Below are positions 16,919-24,719 of a stretch of DNA of 64,000 bases, in pieces. Source of the DNA: JAAYDH01 sp035353055. Its GTDB lineage: Bacteria; Bacillota_I; Bacilli_A; RFN20; CAG-826. Both the position numbers and the translations under genes were made by a program. The DNA lies in contig DAOPYW010000001.1 in NCBI GenBank assembly GCA_035353055.1, forward strand, positions 1-64,000, in the 5' to 3' direction. Within the stretch, counting starts at the first letter, position 1. Each line of letters begins with the position of its first letter. Below the pieces are notes generated by a model. It made no database searches. It worked only from the letters and a program-made list of their open reading frames with translations, and had not been told where the DNA came from.

Positions 16919-16940
16919 GATAGGCTTTGCCTATTTTTTC
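16919..16940 (+). terminator. Terminator of rpmG
   Basis: ATAGGC-TTT-GCCTAT hairpin followed by six T, starting a few bases after the rpmG stop. Confidence 0.8.
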
Positions 16941-16956
16941 TTATCAAGAGAATAAT

Positions 16957-17586
16957 ATGAATGTCGTGCCTTTTATCTACAAAGATGATGACGATTTATT
17001 TTCCAATTGCTATGTGATTATCGATAGTCACTCATCTTGTGTAATCGTCGATCCTTCATGCGATTACGATGGGGTAATTAATTATATTAACAATCATCAT
17101 CTGCTCTGTCGCGGTATCCTTTTGACACATGCTCATTTCGATCACATGCGGGGCATTGATCGAACTGCCCAAGCTTTAAAAGTGCCACTATTCGTATCAT
17201 ATGAGGATCAGGATGGATTGACCGATGCAAGGCTAAACTGTTCATTTATGTGCCAAAGCGAAGTGATCGTTAAGACAATTCCGACAATAGTGAACGATCA
17301 AGAGATTCTCAACCTGCTTGATGAACCAATGAGAGTGATTGCAACTCCATTTCATACAAAAGGTTCAGTGTGCTATTTCATAGCAAACAGCAAGATATTA
17401 TTTTCTGGAGACACGCTATTTCGCGGATGCATCGGCCGGACTGATCTCCCGTCTTCGGACGCCAGAAAGGTCAAAACATCACTAGCTAAAATATTTGATC
17501 TGCCAGATGATACCAAAGTGTATCCAGGCCATCGATCATCAACAAACATTGGTTATGAGCGGAAACTAAATCCGTTTATTAAATAG
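16957..17586 (+). CDS. MBL-fold hydrolase, glyoxalase II-like (YqgX type)
   Basis: 209-residue metallo-beta-lactamase-fold protein. Metal motif THAHFDH (HxHxDH, about 56-62), further ligands in TPFHTKGSVCYF, FSGDTLFRGCIGRTD and YPGHRSSTNIGYE. This is the short glyoxalase II-like group lacking the C-terminal helical domain of classic hydroxyacylglutathione hydrolase, so the substrate is unknown. ATG 16957 is used; the longer frame from 16927 crosses the rpmG terminator. The Shine-Dalgarno is weak (AAGAGAA). Confidence 0.88.
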   Translation: MNVVPFIYKDDDDLFSNCYVIIDSHSSCVIVDPSCDYDGVINYINNHHLLCRGILLTHAHFDHMRGIDRTAQALKVPLFVSYEDQDGLTDARLNCSFMCQSEVIVKTIPTIVNDQEILNLLDEPMRVIATPFHTKGSVCYFIANSKILFSGDTLFRGCIGRTDLPSSDARKVKTSLAKIFDLPDDTKVYPGHRSSTNIGYERKLNPFIK

Positions 17587-17603
17587 CAATTATTTGCTAT
17601 AAT
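17583..17603 (+). promoter_or_regulatory. Promoter of efp-yneF with overlapping hairpin
   Basis: Extended -10 TGC-TATAAT (17595-17603). ATAGCAA (17583-17589) and TTGCTAT (17594-17600) form a hairpin or operator-like inverted repeat that overlaps the -10. No clear -35. The predicted start is near 17610. Confidence 0.55.
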
Positions 17604-17635
17604 AGGAAAGATTTGAATAAGGAAGGATTGAAATT

Positions 17636-18193
17636 ATGGTTAACGTAACAGAATTAAGACCAGGAAATTTCTTTTTAGAAGAAGGAAATATTTTTCAAGT
17701 TCAAGATATACTTTTGAACAAAACAGCGATGAGAAAGATGGTCGCTAAACTCAAAGTCAAAAATTTGAGAAGCGGAGCAATCGTTGAGATATCCCGCAAT
17801 AGCGGCTACATGATTGAGACCGTTCGCCTCGACAAGCGCCAAATGCAATTTTTGTATGATAACGGCGACTTTTTAGTCTTTATGGATCAAGAAAGCTATG
17901 ATCAAATTGAAGTGCCAAAGAGCCGTTTGGAATGGGAAAAACAGTTTCTCAAAGGCGATGAAGTGGTGGAAATCACTTCTCACGAGGGAGAAATTCTCGG
18001 CATCAACTTACCAGCTAAGGTGGCATTGAAGATTACCGCCTGTGAACCAGCGGTTCGCGGCGATACAGTCAACAAAGCTATGAAGGATGCAACATTAGAG
18101 ACAGGATTAAAAATCAAAGTCCCTCTTTTCATCAATGAGGGTGAAGTTGTCAGTGTGCGCACTGATAATGGCAGCTATGACGGAAGGGCTTAA
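17636..18193 (+). CDS. efp: Translation elongation factor P
   Basis: Rescues ribosomes stalled at polyproline. 185 residues, three beta-barrel domains; RPGNFFLEEGNIFQV (KOW-like domain I), LEWEKQFLKGDEV, and the conserved C-terminal G-LKIKVPLFINEGEVV...DGSY-like NGSYDGRA. The tip of the domain I loop reads NKTAMRKM (28-35) where most EF-Ps have a PGKG/PGKA type; Met32 sits where the modified Lys32 (B. subtilis) or Lys34 (E. coli) lies. This EF-P may therefore work without lysine modification. It shares a promoter and terminator with yneF. Confidence 0.95.
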   Translation: MVNVTELRPGNFFLEEGNIFQVQDILLNKTAMRKMVAKLKVKNLRSGAIVEISRNSGYMIETVRLDKRQMQFLYDNGDFLVFMDQESYDQIEVPKSRLEWEKQFLKGDEVVEITSHEGEILGINLPAKVALKITACEPAVRGDTVNKAMKDATLETGLKIKVPLFINEGEVVSVRTDNGSYDGRA

Positions 18194-18198
18194 GAGAA

Positions 18199-18423
18199 AT
18201 GACTGTTGAGATATACCTTTTTGTAATTTACCTCGTCGTGGCTTTAATTGGTGGCGGTGCCGCGGGATTCTTCATCGCACGGTTTCTATTTAAAAGGGAA
18301 CTAAAAAAGAACCCTCCAGTGACCGAAAAAATGATCCGCGTTATGCTGACTCAAATGGGCCGAAAGCCCAGCGAAAAGCAAGTTCGTGATATCATGCGCA
18401 ACATGAACAGCGCCAATAAATAA
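18199..18423 (+). CDS. yneF: UPF0154 membrane protein YneF
   Basis: 74-residue protein of unknown function conserved in Firmicutes and Mollicutes. One N-terminal membrane helix (about 5-29, VIYLVVALIGGGAAGFFIARF), then a basic stretch and the conserved MIRVMLTQMGRKPSEKQV. Five bases after efp, read as its operon partner. Confidence 0.88.
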   Translation: MTVEIYLFVIYLVVALIGGGAAGFFIARFLFKRELKKNPPVTEKMIRVMLTQMGRKPSEKQVRDIMRNMNSANK

Positions 18424-18434
18424 TTCTCGCAAAT

Positions 18435-18463
18435 AAAGACTCTCTGAAAGGAGAGTCTTTTTA
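18435..18463 (+). terminator. Terminator of efp-yneF
   Basis: AAAGACTCTC-TGAAAG-GAGAGTCTTT hairpin with a following T run. It faces the plsY terminator. Confidence 0.85.
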
Positions 18464-18469
18464 TGAAAC

Positions 18470-18497
18470 AAATAAAAACCCTATCTTTGATAGGGCA
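18470..18497 (-). terminator. Terminator of plsY
   Basis: Read on the minus strand: CCCTATC-AAA-GATAGGG followed by TTTTTATT. Confidence 0.8.
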
Positions 18498-18499
18498 AT

Positions 18500-18527
18500 T
18501 ACTTAAAAACTACTAATATTTTACTAG
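18500..18527 (-). repeat. Phased 11-bp hexamer repeat, copy E
   Basis: On the minus strand CTAGTA, TTAGTA and TAAGTA begin 11 bp apart (plus-strand TACTAG 18522, TACTAA 18511, TACTTA 18500). It lies between the plsY stop codon and its terminator. One of five such sites in the window. Confidence 0.6.
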
Positions 18528-19339
18528 CTATTTCATCCAGGTTATCTTTCGCTCAGTGCCATTTTTTAATCTTTTAATGTTGCTAAAATGGCGGATGATA
18601 ATGATAATTGTCAGGACGGTCAGTGTGGCTGCAAAAACCCAAGAGGTCAATAGATTAGCTCCATAGGTTGGAAGTGAATATAAGCTGGGCGGAATAACGC
18701 CAAAAATGCATAATAGTGCCCAGACCCAAGCGACGATCGTGCAAGAAATAGAGGTGGTGATGCTCGCTAGAGAAACATATTTTGTTATCTTGAGAATGAC
18801 TAGATAGATAAGGCACGGAATAAAGCCGATCAACCATGAGGAAAAAACGAGAGTTCCAATAAAGACAGCCGCCCCTTTTCNNNNNNNNNNCATTGGGGCC
18901 GATGATGGAGACGATCTCTCCCTTTTCCACCTTTAAAGTCAGCAAAAATTGGCCAGCAATGCCCGACCATGCAACCAAAGGTTGCAATCCAGTAGACTGG
19001 CCAAGGAATGACATAGGAATAATTGAATCCTAAATTATTGACTTGTTCAATCGGCGAAACCAAGCCCCGCTGTCCATCAAGAGGGATTAAGGTTAATAAA
19101 GCCCAACAAATCCAAAGCGAGACAATAGCTTTCAACATGTCGATGAGAATGATGAGTACACCAATCTTTTTTCCCCATAATCTTCCCGCATTAGTGCCGC
19201 CGGCATTATGAGAGCCATAATCGCGAGGGTCTTGATTAAAAAAAGCTTTGCCAATCCATACTGAAGAAGGAATGGATCCAAAAAGATATCCAACAACGAA
19301 GCAGAATAATGTGGCTAATATATTATATAATATATTCAT
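18528..19339 (-). CDS. plsY: Glycerol-3-phosphate acyltransferase PlsY, split by the assembly gap
   Basis: Membrane acyltransferase using acyl-phosphate in phospholipid synthesis. N-terminal part (19339-18921): GSIPSSVWIGK (motif 1), YGSHNAGGTNAGR (motif 2), several membrane helices, up to FADFKGGKG (motif 3 start). After the 10 N the frame resumes at KGAAVFIGTLVFSSW and runs to the stop at 18528, with the remaining hydrophobic helices. Joining FKGGKG to AAVFIG gives the expected FKGGKG-x-A motif and a normal length of about 255 residues. The bases between (18891-18920) do not fit PlsY and look foreign. I judge the gene intact in the organism and broken only in the assembly. It is divergent from parE, as in Bacillus. 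Confidence 0.88.
18881..18890. other. Scaffold gap of 10 N
   Basis: Ten N bases inside plsY. GAAAAGGG is present on both sides (minus-strand view), so the flanking contigs probably overlap and the gap length is artificial. Confidence 0.97.
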
Positions 19340-19406
19340 AAATTACCCTCGTTTTCCTATCTTTTTTATTCTACTAAATAACTTTATATTTGCAACTTAA
19401 TTTGTA

Positions 19407-19412
19407 TATAAT
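19407..19412 (+). promoter_or_regulatory. Probable -10 of parE-parC
   Basis: TATAAT at 19407-19412 in an AT-rich gap. The nearest TTGCAA (19390-19395) is only 11 bp upstream, so no -35 can be assigned. AGGAGG precedes the ATG at 19439. Confidence 0.4.
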
Positions 19413-19438
19413 TAAGAGCGATTAGGAGGTTGTGAGTA

Positions 19439-21388
19439 ATGGATAGTTCAAAAAACAAGTCATTGCAGTACACCGCTGACGACATTCACGTCCTCCAAGG
19501 TTTAGAGGGTGTAAGAAAAAGACCAGCTATGTATATTGGGTCCACAAACACTAGTGGACTTCATCATTTAGTGTGGGAAGTCATCGATAATGCTGTCGAT
19601 GAAGCTCTCTCTGGATTTGGCGATAAAATAATAGTAACCATCTATAAAGATGGTTCTTGTTCAGTTTTAGACGAGGGAAGAGGCATTCCAACTGGCATTA
19701 ACAAAGAAACTGGTAAGCCAGCGGTGGAAATCGTCTTTTCCGAATTGCACGCTGGAGGCAAGTTCAATAGCGCAGTCTATAAAAGCGCTGGTGGACTTCA
19801 CGGTGTAGGAGCTTCAGTAACCAATGCCCTATCAGAGTATCTAGATGTCATCGTTTATAACGATGGTAATATTTCTCATCTCCGCTTTGAAAACGGAGGA
19901 AAACTCGTTGTTCCTCTCGAAGTGATCGGCACGACAAAAAAAACCGGAACTTTTGTCCGCTTTAAACCAGATAGCAAAATATTCTCAACCGTGGATTTCA
20001 AAAGGGAAGTAATCGCGGGCCATTTGCAGGAGTCAGCATTCTTGATGAAAGATGTTACTTTCATCTTGATAGATGAAAGAACCAACGAAACTCAAGAATT
20101 TCATTACGAGAACGGACTTTACGCATACGTCAATAGCATCAATGTAAACAAGACACCGCTTACCCCAGTAGTGGATTTTTCTGATACGGATGAAACAACG
20201 GGGATTATCACCGAAATTGCGCTCCAATATTGCGCTGCAGACTATAACGAAACGCTTATTTCATATGCTAACAATGTGCGAACCAAAGAGGGTGGCACTC
20301 ACGAAGTTGGCTTCAAAACTGGTATCACCAGAGCGGTTAACGATTTCGCAGAAAACAATGGTTTGTTAAAAAACAAAAAATTGGATGGATCGGACATTCG
20401 CGAGGGTTTAACTGCAGTCATTTCTTTAAAAATACCTGAAGAAATTAACGAATTTGAAGGGCAAACAAAGAGCAAATTAGGAACTCAAGAAGCAACCTAC
20501 ATTGTTCAAAATGTTATCTATAATAAGTTCACTTACTATCTCACCGAAAACAAGGAAGTGGCTATTTCGATTATCAAAAAATGTGTCGATAGCCAACAAG
20601 CCCGCATCGCTGCTAGAAAAGCAAAAGATGAAGCTAGGCATGCCAAAAAAGCAAAGAGCGAAGTAATTCTTTCAGATAAATTAACTCCTGCCCAAAGCAA
20701 AGACTATCAATTGAATGAGCTTTTTATAGTCGAAGGCGATTCCGCTGGAGGCAGTGCAAAAAAAGGCCGAGACCGTCTGCATCAAGCCATTCTACCACTT
20801 CGTGGTAAACCATTGAACACCGATGGAATTCCTGTCGCCAGTGTTTTGAAAAACGAAGAGATTGCGACCATTATCAACACAATTGGAGCAGGCTTTGGCC
20901 AATCCTTTGATATCACTGACAGTCATTATGGAAAAATTATCATCATGACCGATGCTGATACCGATGGTGCTCACATCCAAACTCTCTTGCTGACTTTTTT
21001 CTATCACTATATGAGACCATTAATTACCACTGGCCACGTTTTTATTGCCGTTCCCCCTCTTTATCGAGTTTACAAGGAAGACAAAGGCAAAATCATTCAA
21101 GAATATGCTTGGGATGATGATGGCTTAAACGAGGCCAAAAAGAAAGTCGGTAACGGATATAAGATCAACCGCTACAAAGGCTTGGGAGAAATGGATGCCA
21201 TCCAGCTAAAAGAGACTACAATGGATTCAAGAACCCGCTTATTAATACAAGTCGATATCGAGGATCCGCTTTTAGCGGAGAACCGCGTTTCCACCTTGAT
21301 GGGCAAAGATACTGTCATCCGCCGAAAATGGGTGGAAGAAAACGTTGATTTTAATCAAATCGATGCATTTTTAAAGGAGGTCAAATAA
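19439..21388 (+). CDS. parE: DNA topoisomerase IV subunit B (ParE)
   Basis: ATPase subunit of topoisomerase IV, which decatenates daughter chromosomes. 649 residues. GHKL ATPase: LEGVRKRPAMYIGST, DNAVDEAL, DEGRGIPTG, GGLHGVGASVTNAL; TOPRIM: EGDSAGGSAKKGRDR and DADTDGAHIQ; C-terminal PLYRV and RYKGLGEM. Assigned ParE rather than GyrB because of the neighbouring plsY and the parC partner, the usual Firmicutes locus, and GLHHLVWEVIDNAVDEALSG. AGGAGG lies 8 bases before the ATG. Confidence 0.92.
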   Translation: MDSSKNKSLQYTADDIHVLQGLEGVRKRPAMYIGSTNTSGLHHLVWEVIDNAVDEALSGFGDKIIVTIYKDGSCSVLDEGRGIPTGINKETGKPAVEIVFSELHAGGKFNSAVYKSAGGLHGVGASVTNALSEYLDVIVYNDGNISHLRFENGGKLVVPLEVIGTTKKTGTFVRFKPDSKIFSTVDFKREVIAGHLQESAFLMKDVTFILIDERTNETQEFHYENGLYAYVNSINVNKTPLTPVVDFSDTDETTGIITEIALQYCAADYNETLISYANNVRTKEGGTHEVGFKTGITRAVNDFAENNGLLKNKKLDGSDIREGLTAVISLKIPEEINEFEGQTKSKLGTQEATYIVQNVIYNKFTYYLTENKEVAISIIKKCVDSQQARIAARKAKDEARHAKKAKSEVILSDKLTPAQSKDYQLNELFIVEGDSAGGSAKKGRDRLHQAILPLRGKPLNTDGIPVASVLKNEEIATIINTIGAGFGQSFDITDSHYGKIIIMTDADTDGAHIQTLLLTFFYHYMRPLITTGHVFIAVPPLYRVYKEDKGKIIQEYAWDDDGLNEAKKKVGNGYKINRYKGLGEMDAIQLKETTMDSRTRLLIQVDIEDPLLAENRVSTLMGKDTVIRRKWVEENVDFNQIDAFLKEVK

Positions 21389-21392
21389 GAGT

Positions 21393-24017
21393 ATGGCAAA
21401 GAAAACCGATGTCGTAGTCGCCGAGCCAATTAAAGAAAAAATCTCTATTGAACCTTTAGAAAATGTAATGGGTGAGCGATATGCCACCTATGCTAAATAC
21501 GTTATTCAAGACCGAGCGATTCCTGATGTTCGCGATGGATTAAAGCCCGTACAGAGAAGAATTATTTTTTCGATGTACAAAAGCAATAATCTTTTCAATA
21601 AGCCAACAAAAAAATGCGCTCATACTGTCGGATCAGTGATGGGAACCTATCACCCTCATGGTGACTCTTCCATCTATGAAGCTCTAGCGAGAATGAGCCA
21701 GGATTGGAAAGTGCGTTACCCATTAATTGATTTCCAAGGCAACAACGGCTCCATCGATGGCGATTCGCCTGCTGCCTATCGATATACTGAGTCAAGACTC
21801 AGCGAACTGAGCAATGAACTAGTTAAAAGCATCGACAAAAACACTGTAGACATGCAATTAAATTTTGACGATACTGAATTCGAGCCAATCGTTTTGCCCA
21901 GCCGCTTTCCCAACTTATTATGCAATGGAACTGAAGGAATTGCAGTTGCTTTAGCAACTGAAATGCCACCCCATAATCTGAGAGAAGTAATTGAGGCGAT
22001 TATCTACCGCATCAATCACAAGACCGCCACAAGCGAAGAATTACTGACTTTTATCAAGGGTCCAGACTTCCCTGGCGGTGGCGTCATCTATGAATCTGAA
22101 GGGCTAAAGAACATTTACACAACTGGCCGCGGAAGAGTGGAGGTTGCAGCTAAAGCTGAGATTGTAAAAACTAAGGACCTTCAGCAAATTGTCATCACCG
22201 AAATTCCTTATAAAGTGGTGAAAATTCAACTAGTCTATGAAATCGATAAAATCATCCATGCCAAATCAGTCAGCGGCCTATTAGAGGTTCGCGACGAGAG
22301 CGATTGGAAAGGCATCCGCATTGTCATCGACTGCAAAAAAGATGCTCGCGCAGACTTGCTTTTGAAATACTTAATGAAGAAGACTTCATTATTTTCTTCC
22401 TATTCCGCCAATATGGTCGCCATCGTCGATGGAAGGCCAAGAACTCTCACTTTGTTAGAATTAGTCGATGCTTATATTGCTCATCAAGTGGATGTCATCA
22501 CTCGTCAGAGCCAATTTGATCTGGCGAAATTCAATGAGCGATTGCATCTAGTTGTCGGTTTAATCACTGCTTCTCTTTCGATTAACGAAGTAGTGGATAT
22601 CATTCGCAAAAGTAAAGATAAGGCCGATTCAAAAATCAACTTAAGCAATCGTTTTGGCTTCTCTAACGAACAGGCCGAAGCCATCGTCACCATGCCTTTA
22701 TACAAATTGAGCCACACAGATGAAGAAGTTTTGGAAAAAGAGAAAATCCAGCTCGAAAAAGATATCGCGACACTTAATGAAATTCTCCAGGATTCCAATA
22801 AATTGAACCGCGTATTGATCAAAGATCTCAAGCAGATTAGTTTAAAATATGGCGATGATAGACGAACCGCTGTCGAAGGAAAAATTGAGATTGAGCCTAT
22901 TGATAAGCGCGATTTAATCGCCAAAGAGAGCGTGATTGTCGCTGTCACAAGAGATGGCTACATCAAAAGATCTTCCATCAAATCTTTTAAAGGTTCGGGC
23001 AATGATTCTTTGCCAGGCATAAAGAGTGGCGATTGCCTCGTCAGTATGGGAGAAGCTTTTACTACTGATTATTTGATATGCTTCACCAACTTAGCTAATT
23101 ACACCTGCATTCCAGTGCATAAAATCCCCGATAACAAGTGGAAAGATGAGGGCGTCCACCTCAATACTTTCGTCACATTAGGTGCCGGAGAAAAAATCAT
23201 CAAAGCTATCGTTGTCAGCAAGCTAAGAAATGACGTTTATCTTTCCGCATTGAGCCGCTTTGGACAAATTAAGAGAATGGCCAGTGATGCTTTGGACTTC
23301 TCCAAAAGACCGCGCCTTTCCCGCTATATGCGTTTGTTGAGCACCGATGAAGTAATCGGAGTTCAAGTGTTGACCGGAAATAGCGATTTACTAGTTTTAA
23401 CTAGTAATGGTTATGCCACTCGCTTTAACGAAAACGAATTAGCGATTCTCAGCTCGAAAGCTGGAGGTGTTAAATCCGTGACTGGTTTGGGTAAAAATCA
23501 GACTGTGAGTTTGCTCGCTTTTGATGTCGATGAAAAATCAAAAGTCCTCATTTTCACTGATAAGGGCCATGAGCGCGTATTAGATCCTAATAAGGTTCCG
23601 TGCACGCCGCGCTTAGGAAAGCCAATGCTTGTCATGCCTTGCTTCAAAAGCGATATTCACTCTATCGTCAGTGCATGCAAAGCGAAGAGCCAAGTCGAAG
23701 GAGACTATATTGTTAATTTAAGCTTAAATGATCAGAGTGTCTTCTCCTATAAGATCGATGATTTATATCTAACCGATATAAATAAATACGCCAAAAAGAA
23801 TATTTCTATCCCAAGCAAAACACGGGTTGAATTGCTATTTAATGAAACGATTGATTATATCTATCAGGAATCTATTTCTCATCCAATAATCGAAAAGGAA
23901 AGCAAGGAGAAAGAAACTGAAGAAAGCCAAAACATGGAAGAAGAAATCAGCGAAGGCAAACCTGGAGACGAACCTGGCACTTTTGAGCAAATATCCATAT
24001 TTGATGATGATAAATAA
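21393..24017 (+). CDS. parC: DNA topoisomerase IV subunit A (ParC)
   Basis: DNA-cleaving subunit of topoisomerase IV. 874 residues. Winged helix and tower start at PDVRDGLKPVQRRI; catalytic Tyr131 in AAYRYTESRLS; GNNGSIDGDSPAA; C-terminal beta-pinwheel from about 490, ending in a Glu-rich tail. The quinolone region reads HPHGDSSIYEA (Asp91, Ser92, Glu96), the susceptible-type residues at the ParC Ser80/Glu84 positions. The Shine-Dalgarno AAAGGAGG lies in the end of parE. No strong terminator follows, only small hairpins in the next gap. Confidence 0.92.
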   Translation: MAKKTDVVVAEPIKEKISIEPLENVMGERYATYAKYVIQDRAIPDVRDGLKPVQRRIIFSMYKSNNLFNKPTKKCAHTVGSVMGTYHPHGDSSIYEALARMSQDWKVRYPLIDFQGNNGSIDGDSPAAYRYTESRLSELSNELVKSIDKNTVDMQLNFDDTEFEPIVLPSRFPNLLCNGTEGIAVALATEMPPHNLREVIEAIIYRINHKTATSEELLTFIKGPDFPGGGVIYESEGLKNIYTTGRGRVEVAAKAEIVKTKDLQQIVITEIPYKVVKIQLVYEIDKIIHAKSVSGLLEVRDESDWKGIRIVIDCKKDARADLLLKYLMKKTSLFSSYSANMVAIVDGRPRTLTLLELVDAYIAHQVDVITRQSQFDLAKFNERLHLVVGLITASLSINEVVDIIRKSKDKADSKINLSNRFGFSNEQAEAIVTMPLYKLSHTDEEVLEKEKIQLEKDIATLNEILQDSNKLNRVLIKDLKQISLKYGDDRRTAVEGKIEIEPIDKRDLIAKESVIVAVTRDGYIKRSSIKSFKGSGNDSLPGIKSGDCLVSMGEAFTTDYLICFTNLANYTCIPVHKIPDNKWKDEGVHLNTFVTLGAGEKIIKAIVVSKLRNDVYLSALSRFGQIKRMASDALDFSKRPRLSRYMRLLSTDEVIGVQVLTGNSDLLVLTSNGYATRFNENELAILSSKAGGVKSVTGLGKNQTVSLLAFDVDEKSKVLIFTDKGHERVLDPNKVPCTPRLGKPMLVMPCFKSDIHSIVSACKAKSQVEGDYIVNLSLNDQSVFSYKIDDLYLTDINKYAKKNISIPSKTRVELLFNETIDYIYQESISHPIIEKESKEKETEESQNMEEEISEGKPGDEPGTFEQISIFDDDK

Positions 24018-24185
24018 ACATACTTTGTATGTTAATCAAAATATTAGTAGTTTTTTAGTAATATTTTAGTATTACACATTTTGTGTGTTAACTTTTTATT
24101 CAATCGTTTTAAATCGCTTAAAAGCGATATTTTGTGGCTATTACTAGGCACTCACTGGTTTTTATTATAAAATAAAGGAGAAATT
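24018..24185. other. AT-rich gap between parC and yqeG with three hairpins and a phased repeat
   Basis: Holds ACATAC-TTT-GTATGT (24018-24032), a three-copy phased TTAGTA repeat (24044-24071), ACACA-TTT-TGTGT (24074-24086), and ATCGCTT-AA-AAGCGAT (24113-24128) followed by ATTTTG. The last two are weak terminator candidates for parC. The yqeG Shine-Dalgarno (AAAGGAG) closes the gap. No promoter stands out. Confidence 0.5.
24044..24071 (+). repeat. Phased 11-bp TTAGTA repeat, copy A (three perfect copies)
   Basis: TTAGTA at 24044, 24055 and 24066, each 11 bp apart with 5-base spacers. The 20 bases 24041-24060 are identical to 37731-37750. Confidence 0.7.
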
Positions 24186-24719
24186 ATGTGTTTTAGAAAA
24201 AAAGTATTTGCATACGCAAAATCCATCTACGATATCGAGACCTCCTTTTACCTTCAGCAGGGCATTAAGTACTTGCTAATCGATTTAGACAACACTCTTG
24301 ATTCTTATCGCCTTTGCTATCCGACCTTGCCTGCTATCGACTTAGTCAATAGACTGAAAGAATCTGGCATTACTCCCATCATTGTTTCAAACAATCGCGG
24401 CAAAAGGGTGAGAACATATTCCCATTTTATTCAGGTGGATTGCATTAACAGCGCAATGAAACCTTTTGCAAAAAAGATTGTTGGTTTTCTAAAAGAGAAA
24501 AATATCAAACATGACGAAGTCATGCTTATCGGCGATCAAATTATGACTGATGTGGGGGCAGCAAATGCTGCTCACATAAAAGTGATATTAACTGATAAAA
24601 TAGTTAGAGAGGATCAATGGACGACTAGATTGAATCGCCTGATTGATAAGCCCCTTCGAAGACGACTGTTCAAAAAAGGAAAATTAAAAGACTGGAGGAC
24701 TTTCTATGGGAAAAGTTAA
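24186..24719 (+). CDS. yqeG: YqeG family HAD-type phosphatase
   Basis: 177-residue HAD superfamily IIIA phosphatase. Motif I LLIDLDNTLDSY (nucleophile and acid/base Asp), motif II IVSNN, motif IV GDQIMTDVGAAN. In B. subtilis, yqeG lies with yqeH, and the same holds here. Substrate unknown (some relatives are phosphatidylglycerophosphate phosphatases). The 3' end overlaps yqeH by 14 bases. Confidence 0.92.
   Translation: MCFRKKVFAYAKSIYDIETSFYLQQGIKYLLIDLDNTLDSYRLCYPTLPAIDLVNRLKESGITPIIVSNNRGKRVRTYSHFIQVDCINSAMKPFAKKIVGFLKEKNIKHDEVMLIGDQIMTDVGAANAAHIKVILTDKIVREDQWTTRLNRLIDKPLRRRLFKKGKLKDWRTFYGKS

Noticed and set aside
18891..18945. A real ABC-transporter gene fragment inserted in plsY
   Set aside because: Only about 30 foreign bases beside an N gap, with plsY continuing cleanly on the other side; a chimeric contig end is simpler.
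19439..24017. Alternative reading of parE-parC as gyrB-gyrA
   Set aside because: The plsY neighbour and the ParC-type QRDR and GNNGSIDGD context favour topoisomerase IV, though a phylogeny would settle it.
24044..24071. TTAGTA repeats read as a DnaA-trio element
   Set aside because: DnaA-trios are 3-bp phased next to DnaA boxes; these are 11-bp phased and have no boxes.
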